A stretch of DNA of 64,000 bases from Albula goreensis (taxonomy: Eukaryota > Chordata > Actinopteri > Albuliformes > Albulidae). The translations under genes were made by a program, and so were the position numbers. The notes beneath the pieces are model-generated. The model worked only from the letters and a program-made list of their open reading frames with translations, ran no database searches and was not told the DNA's origin. Position 1 is the stretch's first letter. Each line of letters starts with the position of its first letter. The stretch covers positions 8,318,646-8,382,645 of the forward strand of contig CM040743.1 of the NCBI GenBank assembly GCA_022829145.1, given 5' to 3'. Shown piece after piece: positions 1 to 12,094 of the stretch.

Positions 1-495
1 TGAGAGCTGCTAGGGTTACCAGATTTCTGTAGTTCCGTGACTGGTATAAAATCGGTGAGAACTCTGCAGATGATGTTTACATTTCATGTTACTTACTCAT
101 GGATACACAAGGGAGCAAAACATAACCTGCAGGCCGATGTTAATCTGAAACTGAGCAAACGCACTGTTGTATTTGGCTGCATTAGCCGGTTTTGGAAGGA
201 GCTGAGATAAAGTATCAAATCAGTGCTCCTGTTTGGATAGTAGTTGGAATGGGCTGGATTTGTGTCTAATAGTGGCTAATGATAAAAGAAGTTTAAAATA
301 TTTCGACAAGGGACCCATAACCTTGCCAGAAGATACTAGTCATTGGTGAGTGTTGGTGATTTCTGTCCTAAATACAAACATCATGACAGTCATGGCATCT
401 CTATCCCAACCACCATCAGCATGAGGTACGGTCATCAAATAACCTCAGCACTTCCTCAGCTCTGAACGCTGCTTCAACCTCTTTTTATTAGGGTG

Positions 496-557
496 TTTAT
501 GACCTCTCACAGACCAGCCAATGGGGTTTATGACCTCTCACAGCCCAGCCAATGGGG
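496..557. repeat. Two tandem copies of a 31-bp unit
   Basis: A 31-bp unit beginning TTTATGACCTCTCACAG occurs at 496 and again at 527, with a single obvious difference (GACC against GCCC). It includes the core CCAGCCAATGGGGT, which holds an inverted CCAAT box (CCAAT on the sense strand). Confidence 0.85.
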
Positions 558-2917
558 TAGAACCTTCTCTCAACCCATCTCTTATCGCAGGCTATTAACC
601 CCGCCATAACCCTCTTTAAGCCTCCGGTTGTACTCCCTCCTCTCGGTTAATCTTATCTCTCCTCCTCCATATTCCCTGTATTTCCTTTCCCTTCTTCCCT
701 GTCAGCGGCCACATACAACAGTATGTTTAATTTTCTTTATTAATTTCACCTGATTCTACTTATGGATTAATTGCGGGCCGTGGTGAGTTGAATCATGTGA
801 TTCAGTGCAAGGCGAGAGCAAAAGCTCACACCAACCCTGCATCTGAAATTGAATACAAATCAGTGCCTAGTAAATTCAAACGAAAGCATACTGCTCTTAT
901 GTCAACGCAGTGCCTACTGGCCAGTGCAGTACATGTGTTTTCAGACATACTAGGGTCGTCATTTCCTTCAGTCTGATAGCAGGGAAGATTACAACTGACG
1001 TACATCCTTCATCAAACTTCACAGAAACTCTGCCGTCTTCTTCTTTGGTATCTATCCACCCAACGGCCTTGTGGGATAGCACTGTGTGCAGTCCTTGCAC
1101 ACTGCGGAATTTTGACGGAAACAGTAAGCCATCCAGGTAATGCTCACAGACTGATTCAGCCGGTTTGAGATTTCGGACACACTACATATCTTGCGCACTG
1201 ATTTTTCCTACTATACAGGGCATAGTGTGCGATTTCGGACGGGGCCCAATACTGTCCTGCCTCACAGCATGTTGAAGCCTCTGATTTTTGTTATTCTGAT
1301 GTTATTGCCAAAGCTGCCTCAGGTTTTTCTGTTTATCTGTGGGTTTTTTTTTTTTTTGCTTTATTTGGTAATTGGTGCTTTTAATAAGGCTCTGCTGGAG
1401 AGATGGTGCACCATGCTGCCTGTTCCTGTAATTTCCATCCAAATTCATTCCCCCCCACCCCACCCCCGCTCCTCTTTTATGTCTGTGTTTGTCTTTCACC
1501 CAAGAAGGTTTTTTTTTCTTTGAAGTGTACTCCTGTTTCTCTTGTTAAAAGCATAATTGTCCCAAGCAGAGAGCAATTAACAAAATTAATTTGAAAAAGG
1601 CTTGATGAAAAGCCACTGGTTCTCAGCTCTCTCTCTAGTGCCATGGGCCAGCACTATTACATAATGAATGGCTTAATTGATTTATAGTTTGTTTAAAACT
1701 TTTAAACAGTATTTGTGGATTTGGTTTTTTTTTTACCAAAGTGAAATGCCCCTTTAATGAGCTGAAACAGGTGTTTTAGTCATGGAGTAAACCAAAGCTT
1801 GCACACCCGACCCTTTTGAATATAGCCAGACAGTGCTGATAGTGTCTGTCCAGAGCCAGGAATTTATCTTCCATTGTGACCCAGGTCAGGACTCATGAGA
1901 GAAACAACCAAAAGAGAGAAGGACCATGTTTGGCTCAAGCAAAGAGAGAAGCGTTTAGTTCTCCAGGCCCCTACTCTAGGCCAATGAGTTCTCTCTTCAT
2001 CTGTCCAAACTGAGAGCAGTGCTGTGCTTTTTTTCTCTTGGCAGTTCAGAGATTGCGTGTGTACCCCAGCCTCTGCGCCTCGCTTGTGGTTGTTTTCACT
2101 TCTGCTTTTCTGAACCTCTTTCTGCCCAGTGTGGAGAAGAGACTCAGCCAATAAGAAGCTGCAGCCAAGTGTCGCTCCCCTCACCATGACCTGTGACCTT
2201 TCACTCCTGCTGCCAGCAGGCCATTTCACAACCCTTCTCGGTCCTAGGCCTTTTCCATGTTCCTGATTGGTGGGTTTCTGACCTGGGCCCCTTCACCCTG
2301 TTTCTTATATGGTTGTGACTGTGTGGGGTGTGTAGCAGAGTGCAAAGCAGGAGACAGCACACTCTTGTACTCCATCAAACTTCCAGAAAAAAAACTTTGC
2401 ACGTTGTAATTAACATAGAAGTGCATTGAAAATCAACCATTTTGTATGCAGTTTCACAAGCAGATAAGAAGGCTGAATGCCTTAATGTAATATAGTGTAA
2501 TGCCACAAAGCATTAGTTTGTTTAGAATCTGTAAATATGATCTTTGGAGTTGCTTTGAATCCCATGACTCAGTAATCTGATGCTTATGACATCATAACAT
2601 CAGAATGCGCTGTCAGAATGAGTCCCCGAGCCGTAGTCTGTGCCTGCTGTCTTTAACACTGAGATGTGTGGCACAGCTGATATATCTGCCATTTGTCAGC
2701 GATGCCTGGAGTCCTGAGCACCCCTTGCATCAATGGAAGACATTGTAAATATTTGGAAACTTTGAATTACAGTATTACATATCTGAAAATGACAGCTATT
2801 TGAACATTTCTTATTGAGTGTGATGCGATATCTTGACGCAGTGCATTATATGTAAATAAATTCTCTTTTGTTAAGAAAAGGTTGGAACGTGTGCGAAGCT
2901 CCTCCTGTGTCAGGGGT

Positions 2918-2950
2918 GGGACGGGCCTGGGACGGGCCTGGGACGGGCCT
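2918..2950. repeat. Three exact tandem copies of an 11-bp GC-rich unit
   Basis: The unit GGGACGGGCCT is repeated exactly at 2918, 2929 and 2940. The surrounding sequence is not repetitive. Confidence 0.9.
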
Positions 2951-3251
2951 GACCCGGGTAAAGGGCTCTCGGCAGGCTGGTGCCAGGTCCATCTACCCCT
3001 CCTCCACTCAGTTGTTATGTCTTATGGAAATACATTTGTGTGGTGAGGCAGGATTTTTCCCACCATCCCCAGAGAAAAGAGTGCTCCCTGTTTTCCTTTC
3101 CTGTCTTTCTGACAGGTGAAGCCAACAGAAAGACCCCCTTTTTTTTTACAAAGAAAAGTAGACAGGATTTAGTAAAGAAGCCTTCAGTTCCGTGGCCACT
3201 CTCTCCAGTATCTCAGGCCCTCTGTAGGCCAGGCAGCCTGGAGATAAATCT

Positions 3252-3690
3252 GTGCCATCGGGGCATACTCTCTGTCCTTACCCCAGGGAGAAAGCAGCGG
3301 GAGCAGGGCTTACTCTGTCCTTAGCCCAGAGACAGATCCATGCTACCAGGGTTTACTGTCTGCTCATAGCCCAGGGACAAGCCAGTGCTACCAGGGCTTA
3401 CTCTGTCCCAGGGAGAAATTTGTGCTTCCATGGTATAACTGTTAACTCATAGTCCTGGAATGAGTGTGTTCTACCAGGCTTGCTCTCTGCCGTTACCCCG
3501 CTGTGGAGATTGAGCTGCTGGGGCCTCCTGTCTCTGCTCAGCACAGAGAAATATTCATGCAAGGGCTTACTCTGTGCCCCTGGCCTACCCACAAATTCAT
3601 GCTGCTAGGGCTGTTTCCTCTGCTCGTAGCCCCAGGGTGAGGTTGTGCTACTGGGGCTTACTCTCTCTTAGCCCCGGGACAAATTTGCAC
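3252..3690. repeat. Degenerate minisatellite, about ten units of roughly 45 bp
   Basis: A motif close to GCTACCAGGGCTTACTCTGT, then CTCATAGCCCAGGGACAAATTCAT, recurs about ten times. Units start near 3252, 3297, 3342 and 3387 and continue to about 3690. Copies have diverged by substitution and small indels, so the array is old. It has no consistent reading frame. Confidence 0.75.
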
Positions 3691-3960
3691 TCTGCTTGAG
3701 AGCAGGAGAGCAGAGGGAGAGAGAGGGACATGCAGGGTGACTTAGACAGCCAGACAGGAGCAGCAGCAGATGCGCAGAGAGGAGGCTTCTCACAGTGAGC
3801 CAGTGAGTTCTGTAGACCAATGACAGGTGTGGATAGGAGCTGGTGGGTGGCGAGGGGATGAGGGTGGGGGTGGGGGCCTAAAAAAAGGCCCCCTGTCCCC
3901 CCACCTGTAGGTTCGTCAGCTGTTGGGAGCCCGTCAAGAACGTCAGCTGTTTCTGAGCAG

Positions 3961-3995
3961 ACGTGTGTGTGTGTGTGTGTGTGTGGGAGGATGGT

Positions 3996-4028
<33 letters not shown>

Positions 4029-4041
4029 GGGTAGGGAGGAT

Positions 4042-4092
<51 letters not shown>
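3961..4092. repeat. (TG)n microsatellite in three blocks
   Basis: Three (TG)n runs are separated by copies of a short GGGAGGATGG-like spacer, which suggests the whole run-plus-spacer unit was duplicated. The last run, up to about 4091, is the longest. Confidence 0.95.
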
Positions 4093-4093
<1 letters not shown>

Positions 4094-4270
4094 GGGGTGG
4101 GGGAGGGTGGATGTGCAAGTGATGGTATCAAGTCTGAGACGACGGTTTCTCGTGTTCTCAGTGTGCGTGTGTGTATGCGTGTGAGGCAGTAAGTATGATT
4201 ATGGTGGTAGGTCGTTTTCTGTGCCTAAGACTCTGTTCCTGGTCTGTGCCTGTTTGTGTGTGTCTGTGTG

Positions 4271-4326
4271 AGAGAGAGAGAGGGAGAGAGAGGAGGAGAG
4301 GAGAGGAGAGGAGAGGAGAGGAGGAG
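4271..4326. repeat. (GA)n / (GGAGA)n purine tract
   Basis: An (AG)n run is followed by pentameric GGAGA repeats. The strand shown is almost pure purine for about 56 nt. Confidence 0.9.
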
Positions 4327-5251
4327 TGCATGCAGGGCCAGCTCCACTGCACACAAAATGCCTCCTGGCCCGTGGGGATTTGTGTACACTCCGCACAGGG
4401 GCTGGCCTGTAATTGTGGCTGAGCAGTTTTGACACCTCTGTTCTGACCCTCTGGTCCCTGAAGCTGGGTGTACGCGTGTGACTAGGAGGCGGGGGTGGTG
4501 GTTGGGGGGGGTTGGCGGGGGGAGGCTGCTCTGACCACCCCGGTCCTCCAGCTCTGCTGCATGGGTCCGATTCAGTAGGAATTAAAATGTCATCTGTAGC
4601 CATTGACAAACAGCATCAGGGCTTGGTTCTCATATGTGGAGGGCTCCGGTTGTGTGCTGCGGAATGGAAGGTGAGCTTTCATGAACCTAGTCATGGGTGG
4701 ATACTCCTTAAGCTGTCAATATCCGCCTTGTTCAGACCAATCAAAATACTCTCCGTCTGCAGCAAAAACTGGATGATTGGTTCATATATTTTGAGTCACT
4801 GACACCATGTACCGTCCCGTCATTACCTTCAAGGGCAAAAAAGTAGCACTGAATCACTACAATGTAGCCTGCTAAAAATCACATGTACATGCACTGAAAA
4901 ACAATCTACCTCTAACCTCAATTTAAAGTTGCAGAAACCTTGCTTTTGTGTTTTAGAAGCAGGGTTATAATACCGTTTATAAAACTGGGTATGAAGAGGC
5001 AGATGGTATCGGGGTTTCCTTTGTGACTCAGCACTTAACTGATCAATTAAAGCCATTGATTATACAGCTAATTCCCTCACCCAATTTCCTGTATCTGATT
5101 TTGCAGTTGATTTTAAAGGTAAAACAAAAAGCAAGTACCTGTGGCTGTACAGGACCAGCACTCTGACATAGGTCTGTGTCATTAGACCTGAGACTGGACT
5201 GGAAGGCAAAAACAGTAATGGTGGGTAGTAGAAGCTTTCATTTCACAAACA

Positions 5252-5263
5252 TGACGTCAGCTG
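5252..5263 (+). promoter_or_regulatory. Overlapping CRE and E-box (TGACGTCAGCTG)
   Basis: A perfect CRE (5252-5259) overlaps a CAGCTG E-box (5258-5263), the type bound by myogenic bHLH factors. The two could not easily be occupied together. Confidence 0.35.
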
Positions 5264-7231
5264 AAGAGGGCTGTTGTCTTTCCTCCTTCCTGACAACCTT
5301 GATATTGATTGATGAATATTAACCTTGATGTTGATTGATTAGTAGTAGCCTTGTCATGAACCCAACCCTGGCCTGCTTGCAAATTAGAACAGCACCAACT
5401 TTACAGAACTGGGGAGAGTTCATATACACACACTCGCATTAAAGGCCACAAAGGGCCTAAAGGTTTTTCAACGTCAGGGATGTTTCAGAGTTTGTAACTG
5501 CTTGATATCAAGTTTGACATTCAGACACACACTAATACGCACTCATATACACACTGTGTTTGGAACCAGTGCGTTTTTATCAAACAAGTTCTTGACAAGC
5601 CTTGAGATTTAGCTGGCGCAGTCGTGCTCATTTCTCTGCAGGGAAGCAAGATGTCTGACATGTCCTCAGTCCAAGGAGTGATCAGATGCCTTTGAGTGAA
5701 ACTGAACTTCTTGCCATAAATCCAGAAAGAAGCTGGGTTCTGTGATTTCCCTAATTTTGTTTGCACTGCGGTATAATTTCAGCAGCGTCTCAGCCTGTGG
5801 ACTGTTTAATTAGTTCTTGATATCAAATCAGATTTAACTTTTACTTTGTAGTTTTGCAGTTTGACGCCAACAAGTGCTGGAAAGTGGACTCCAGGGAAGG
5901 CGATTGGTTCATAAGCACCAGCTGTACACCAGCAACCATGGCCAGCGGCCCCGACGATATCTAATAAGACCTCAGTCTTATTGGAAGACCCGTTTAATTT
6001 TAACATTCACGGTAAACATGGCCCATATAATGTAAAATCCCCCCGTCTCTGTTAGAGACGCGCTGGCGGGCCGGCTTTGCGCTCGGAAACAGAACGACAT
6101 ACGGAAGCTGCGGCAGTCAGTCCCAGGGGGGGTCCTCTCTGGTGACCGACCTGGTGAAAGCAGGGCCTCCTAATACTGCGTGACAGAGCGCCTGCAGCAT
6201 GTACAGCTGTGTGCGCTCGGTGACTGAGGCGGTATGGGGAGGAGGGGGGAGGGGGCATGCAGAAACTTAGTGGCCTGAAGATGAGCTCTGGGTTGTCTCC
6301 TCACTTTAGTTTTTTGATTCTTCTTCGGCACTTGGCCACTCAGGCATTTCTGCTGTTTTCATGAGCTGCTTGGCCTCCGCCGCACAGAACAATGGATGAA
6401 CAATAAATGAAGTTATGGGAATTACAGTGTGAGTCCTCCTGGCATTTAAGCATCCCCCTCTAAATGCTGTTCTGTTCGGAGAATTTAGGGATCCCAGCAT
6501 CACCACAGTACCTCCCCCCAATTTATGCATTTAGCCATTGTACACAGTTAAAACAGAAATACTTCATGTAATTTATCCCAAATTGTGTTTTGCTTTAGCT
6601 GTACAGACACTGGTGGTTTGAAAAGAGAAGTATTTGACATTTTCATGTGTCCAGTATTTCAGTCCAGCTGTGACATTCATGGAGGATTTAGTGTCATGTT
6701 ATTGTTTCAATTGAAGGGACAAGGCCGGATAATGCATTTACTTCCCGAATCAGATGGGGACAAATCCTATACATCAATTTTATCTTTGGTTCTGACATAA
6801 TTCCCGGGCGTGACATCTGTCAGTCAGAAGCACAGCAGCTCTGTCGCGGGTCTGCGTAGCCTTGGTTACAGCGCTGCCCGTTGCGACGTTTGACCTTGGG
6901 ATAAGGCTCTGCCAGTTGATAAAAGACCTGATTAAAGTGAAATGGGATTTCCTCAAATGAAGTTAGGACACCATCAGTGACTGAAGGTGGAAATGAGACA
7001 TGAGGCTTAGGGTTTGCTTGTGTAATACCCCTAAAGGACAAAATCTTAAATCTGACATGAGATAAGAATAGATATAATTCTAAGTAAAGCTTTATGTATT
7101 TAATCATGTGTTTATTTGCGAGAGATGAGTTGGTAAGCAAACAAAAGCCTCCCTAACAGGTCTACTAACGTATACCTTCATTCCATAAACACTGAGATCA
7201 GTAATAAAAAAATAATAATAAACTAATAAAT

Positions 7232-7300
7232 CATTTTATTTTTGTAGCACCTTTCATGCATTACAGCCCAAAATGCTTGACATATATCAAAGGAAAGCAA
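7232..7300. repeat. Probable remnant of an interspersed element
   Basis: The stretch TTTGTAGCACCTTTCATGCA followed by CCCAAAATGCTTGACATA resembles a short, very common vertebrate or fish interspersed repeat (a 'tagCRCCTTTCA…AAAGTGCTTTACA' type end), and is followed by an A-rich tail. I recognise the type but cannot name the family. Confidence 0.45.
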
Positions 7301-8216
7301 AAAAAAAAAACACTAAAACAATAATATTGTGAAACAAAATGGAACGTCAAAGTCATCCATTTCAGAACTGAACTGGTGCAAATGCATATCCTATGAGACG
7401 GAGAATTAGACAGAGACCATTATTATTACCCATGAAGTTCATGGCAAACATTTCTAAGGGTACAGGTTTTAGCAGAAATAGTCAATGACTATGACTTTGA
7501 CTTTTTTTTGACAAATTTACAGTGGCCTGAAATGCAGTTAAAAAATATTAGCGGAGCTTCTTATCAATTGATTTCTGTAAAGATTGACATGTATATAATA
7601 TATGTATAAAACTCCAGCTTTGAAGTGATATAATTTTAACTTTATAACTTTGATGACTGGATGAGGAAACTTTTGCTACTCAACCGATCGAGTGCAAAAT
7701 GGAAACTAGATTGTATCTCTCCTTGTTGCAAGAAAAGCTCCCAGACTTTGCTCGCACTTGTCCTTCATGGTTTGTAAGCCACTGATGTCACCAGCAAAAG
7801 GATCATTTCTAGAAATCTGCAGAGCTTCCTTTTTCTGAGGAAAGACTCCATGGCCTGCTGTGGTGAAATTGTGCCATTTTGTGACAGTGTTCTGAGGTTG
7901 GAGGAAACCATGACTCTCTGTTTTAGAATTTCCTTCACTGTATTTTTGCCTTCACCTCTGACTTCTGCCAAGTATCCAAACATTGAGGTAAAGGTCAATC
8001 TTTTATTGTTACATTTTATTGGAAACCAAAACCACTTAATTGACTTGAACCCTCTTGAATGCAGTGAGGATTCAAGCGATGACAATAGCTGTTGGCTTGT
8101 AGGCTAGTGTATTCGTGAAGAATGCACAGGAGCTATAGTTGGTGCTATCTTTCCTGTACCGTGACATAGAGTATGTAAGGCAGCTACCATCTTGTGGGTG
8201 AGTGTATTTGAGAAAA

Positions 8217-8370
8217 GGGGCAGCAGTGTAGTTTATTGGTCAGATAGCTGAGCTAGTAAGTTCACTTTCCAGGTAGGGCACTGCTGTGTCCTTGAGCAAT
8301 TGCTTGATTAAATGTCTTATGAAAGTATAAAGTATGTAAGTCATTCTGGATAAGGGTGCCTGTGAAATAC
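8217..8370 (+). mobile_element. Degenerate tRNA-derived SINE (fish type)
   Basis: The element begins GGGGCAGCAGTGTAG, as in fish tRNA-derived SINE heads. Its middle reads AGGTAGGGCACTGCTGTGTCC followed by TTGAGCAA. The end is TAAGTCATTCTGGATAAGGGTGCCTGTGAAAT, the usual 'gtcgctctggataagagcgtctgctaaat' 3' tail shared by many teleost SINEs and their partner LINEs. It is strongly diverged and non-functional. Confidence 0.75.
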
Positions 8371-9151
8371 ATGGACATTTTTTTTAGCTACAATGCTAGT
8401 ACAATTTGGAATTGGGTGATATTTTATGCATTTGTTAAACATATAGTCCTTGGACCTTCAAGAAACATGTATGATGGCTTAATTAAAGTAACAGCAGTAC
8501 TGCAGATCCTTGGCAGACAAATGCAGTACATTATGAAGGATGAAATAACATGTTTACGTAAAAAGTTATGTAAAAATGGGACTCATCATTTGACTTAAGG
8601 TTAACCCTCTGGCAAAAATTCCTTCGTAAATGCTTAGGAATGATTTATGCCGTTGCTATGCTGAGGTGTTATGATGACATTATACATGCTTCCTGAGGGC
8701 TTTAAAAATGTATGCTTCGTTTGATGAGCAACTGAAAGTTTTAAAATAAAACTTGAGCCCAGTCAGTTTTTTTCCCCCAAAAATCTTTGTTAGTTTAGTG
8801 TAGTCTGTCTTTTGAGAGTTTGAGTACTGGAGGAGGGGGACCCAGCCCTGCAGTTCAAGGTAAAGCAGGGATTCTGTAGCATGCCAGCACTCAATCAGAC
8901 AATAAAGGTAATTTCTTGCCCAGGGAGGGAAGGTTTACTGAGTCTCACTGGCACAGCACCCCCTCTGGTCAGTCAAAGTGTGACAGTCTCCCTGCTGTGG
9001 GAAAACAGTGGGACTGGAGCTGCTGAAGTAGACTGACTTAGTATGTCTGCAGAGTAGTGCTTCTGGACAGAAAACAGGCCCCATGTCTGGCCCGAGTGGA
9101 GAGATTGGAGAGATCATGGCACTGCTTAGCAGAGCAGAATGATGGTCGCTT

Positions 9152-9152
<1 letters not shown>

Positions 9153-9197
<45 letters not shown>

Positions 9198-9222
9198 TGT
9201 GTGTGTGTATGTGTGTGTGTGT
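9153..9222. repeat. (TG)n microsatellite
   Basis: About 70 nt of TG dinucleotides interrupted twice by ATG. It is followed by a TG-rich decay zone to about 9275. Confidence 0.95.
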
Positions 9223-10936
9223 TTATTTGTGTGTGGGTACACGCTTCAATGTGTGTGCATGCCTGTGTGTGTAAATGTTTAGGTCTATTTTTTTCATCTT
9301 GTATGTTTGTTTGTGGTGGTGTTGTTTTCCAAACGGTACAATCCGATTAAGAGAGAGTGAGTGAGAGAGTAAAACGAGAATGTGAGGGAGACAGAGAGAG
9401 AGAGACAGAGAAAGGAAAAAGTCCAACAATATTTCCAGGAAAACCAAAAAAAAAAAAAGTAAAAATAATAGTGCTTGTTTGTAGTATTCATTTACTCCCC
9501 GCCTCCCTCTTGCTCGGGGCATGTGGCCCACCCTGTGGCAGTCCTGGCAGGGCTGGGATCTGTCACCGGGACTGTGGGGAAGGCCATCGCCCAAATCCCA
9601 CGCTCCGGCCACGGGCCAGCCAGATCACCTCCGAGAGGAGGGGAGAGGAAGAGAGGCCAACCCAGGGGCATGCCACGCCAAATGCCGTTTTTTTTTTTTT
9701 TTTTTTTTCAATTTAAATGCATATTTTAAATTTTATTTACACAGTGCTCCACTGTATGACAGAAATTTTTGTAAATTTTCTTGACATCAATAACTATCAC
9801 ACAATGTGTGTATCGGTATGCTGAAAGTGATTTTTCAGCCGATCTGAACGGTAATGGCAGATGTTAATGGCATGTTTCATTTTTGATTGTTAACCTCTTA
9901 GACATTTTTCAAGTCATATCGGTCATATCAGCTCAATATTGTGAAAAAGAAATTTTTCCAGGAAACGTTTTCAAAAAATGCTGTTTTATTATGGTACAGT
10001 AGACCTACAAGTTTTAGTTACATGGTTTTGTGATGAAATGTTATTACACAATGTAATGAAATATTGACAGCGCACAAGGAATGATGCAAACTATAACACA
10101 ATAACACATAATAACACAAACACTTGTTTCACCATAGCAACCAGTGACTTGCATAGATGTTCGGAAGGGGGCGATTTAATTTTTTTAGGTAATCCCAGCT
10201 ATCAAACTCTTTTGGAGGCGCAGCTTGGCCAATTGAGGGCAAATGGGCCGTTGCCCGGCAACAATAGCACGAAGGTGTGCGCGTCCCTGTCGGCGACTAC
10301 ATTCTGTTTTATGGAATAGCATGCAAATAGCGTGTCCAAGCGAGTATGTTTTAGTTTTTTTTGGCCGTCATTAGGGGGTGGGGGGAGAGAGTTTGGCAAG
10401 CTCTTGCAGAAATTCGTGATAAGCTATCAGTGCTTACCGTTACTGATGAATGGGCCGGGGAGGAGCTGCTGGCCCGGGCGGCGTTAGCACGCCCAAACGC
10501 CTGGGTTTTCCACCACACTTTCCAACCCGCCCGTGTGCTCGGCAGCTGTCGCGGTGGCCGTGCCGGTGGATGGGTGAAATATTTGGCTGTTGTCTTTTTT
10601 CCATCTCTTCACCGTAGCCGGACGTACCGATTCCCAGAAACACGCCGCACTGTTCCCCTCATGCCACACCCCTCCCCCCGCCAGTCATGGTCACGCTGTT
10701 GGTTAGCCTGGGGGGTAACCAGGCCGCTACACAGCAGCCCCTCCCGAAACCTGGCGCACACAAAGGCCAGGCTGTGGGATGGAGAAGGTGTTCCTCTGGA
10801 TGCCAGCCATTCCTCACTCAAAGCCTCGGGGCCCAGACAACAGCCGTCAAACATGGGGTGCGGGGGGGAGGGTGGAGGGGGGCCATGTGCGGCCATACAG
10901 TATGTGCCAGCCCTTTAGATTCCAGCCCTCCGACAG

Positions 10937-11114
<178 letters not shown>

Positions 11115-11117
11115 GTG

Positions 11118-11418
11118 TTTAGGCTTGAATTTGAACAAAAGGTGTGTCAGCAGCTGTGTGTGTCTTTGTGTGTTAATGCATTTATTGTGAGAGTTGGACA
11201 AAACGTGTGCTACGATAAGTGTGGACCTGTGTATGTGTGTGTATGTGTGTATGTGTGTGTGTGTCAAGTGTGTGTTTAGGTTTGGAGTCGGACAAAAGGT
11301 GTGCTAGCAGCTGTGTGTATCCATGTGTGTTAATGTATTTATGTGTATGAGTTTGAGTGTGTGTGTGTGTGTACATGTAGGTTTTGAGTCAGCCGGACAA
11401 AAGGTGCACCGGCAGCTG
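11118..11418. repeat. Higher-order repeat, three copies of a core with a CAGCTG E-box
   Basis: Three related segments start at about 11118, 11275 and 11377. Each reads approximately TTTAGGTTTGGAGTCGGACA, then AAAGGTGTGC and AGCAGCTG. Each copy holds a CAGCTG E-box (11151, 11308, 11413). TG-rich sequence separates them, so this looks like segmental duplication within a decaying TG tract. Confidence 0.75.
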
Positions 11419-12063
11419 AAACCGCAGTAATGGCGGCTGGAGAATGTGAGGAGGGATTGTGCGCACGTGCACGAGGTCAGGGGCGGTGGGGGGTTAATGG
11501 CAATGGGCACCACTTTACTACGGTCCACCCCACCCCCCCTCCCCAAAACCTTCTCAGTTACCATGTCAGACGCTGATGAATTGGAGGCAGTTGCTTGAGA
11601 GGGTGATGAGAAGGGGTGGGGGGTGTAGGGGGTCGGGCGACGGGGGGTGACAGGGCAGGAACTCCCCGAGGTTCTCACTTCTGTTTCGGCACCCACTGCT
11701 GAGGGGACAGATCTCCCAAGCTCATAGCCATGTTCCACAGGGGTTCATTTTAGGACCGAGCCACAGCACCGATCTCAGGGGGTCCAGTCCCTTTGGAACT
11801 GCCTGCCGGCATTTTGGAATTCGCTTTGTGGAGCTTGACAGTCCTTTGGGTCAGAAAAGTCTCGTTAACCTGGTTGGAGTGCAAGTCTACCTTAATTGGA
11901 TGAGTCCCTGAGTGGTAAGACCGGGTGAATGCGAAATTCATACCTCTTAGATTTGGTGTATCTGAAATCTCAGAGGATCATTTTGTTCTAAGTGTATGAT
12001 AAAATGAATTTTCAACTTAAAGAGCCTCAATGGTTTTGTAAAAATGATTAGTTGTCTTGTGGA

Positions 12064-12071
<8 letters not shown>

Positions 12072-12094
<23 letters not shown>
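12072..12094. repeat. Poly(T) tract
   Basis: An uninterrupted run of more than 20 T. It could be the reverse complement of a retroelement poly(A) tail, but no adjoining element is recognisable. Confidence 0.8.

Noticed and set aside
3252-3690. The spaced repeat array considered as a CRISPR array.
   Set aside because: Units are contiguous, diverged and without unique spacers, and the locus is a vertebrate gene.
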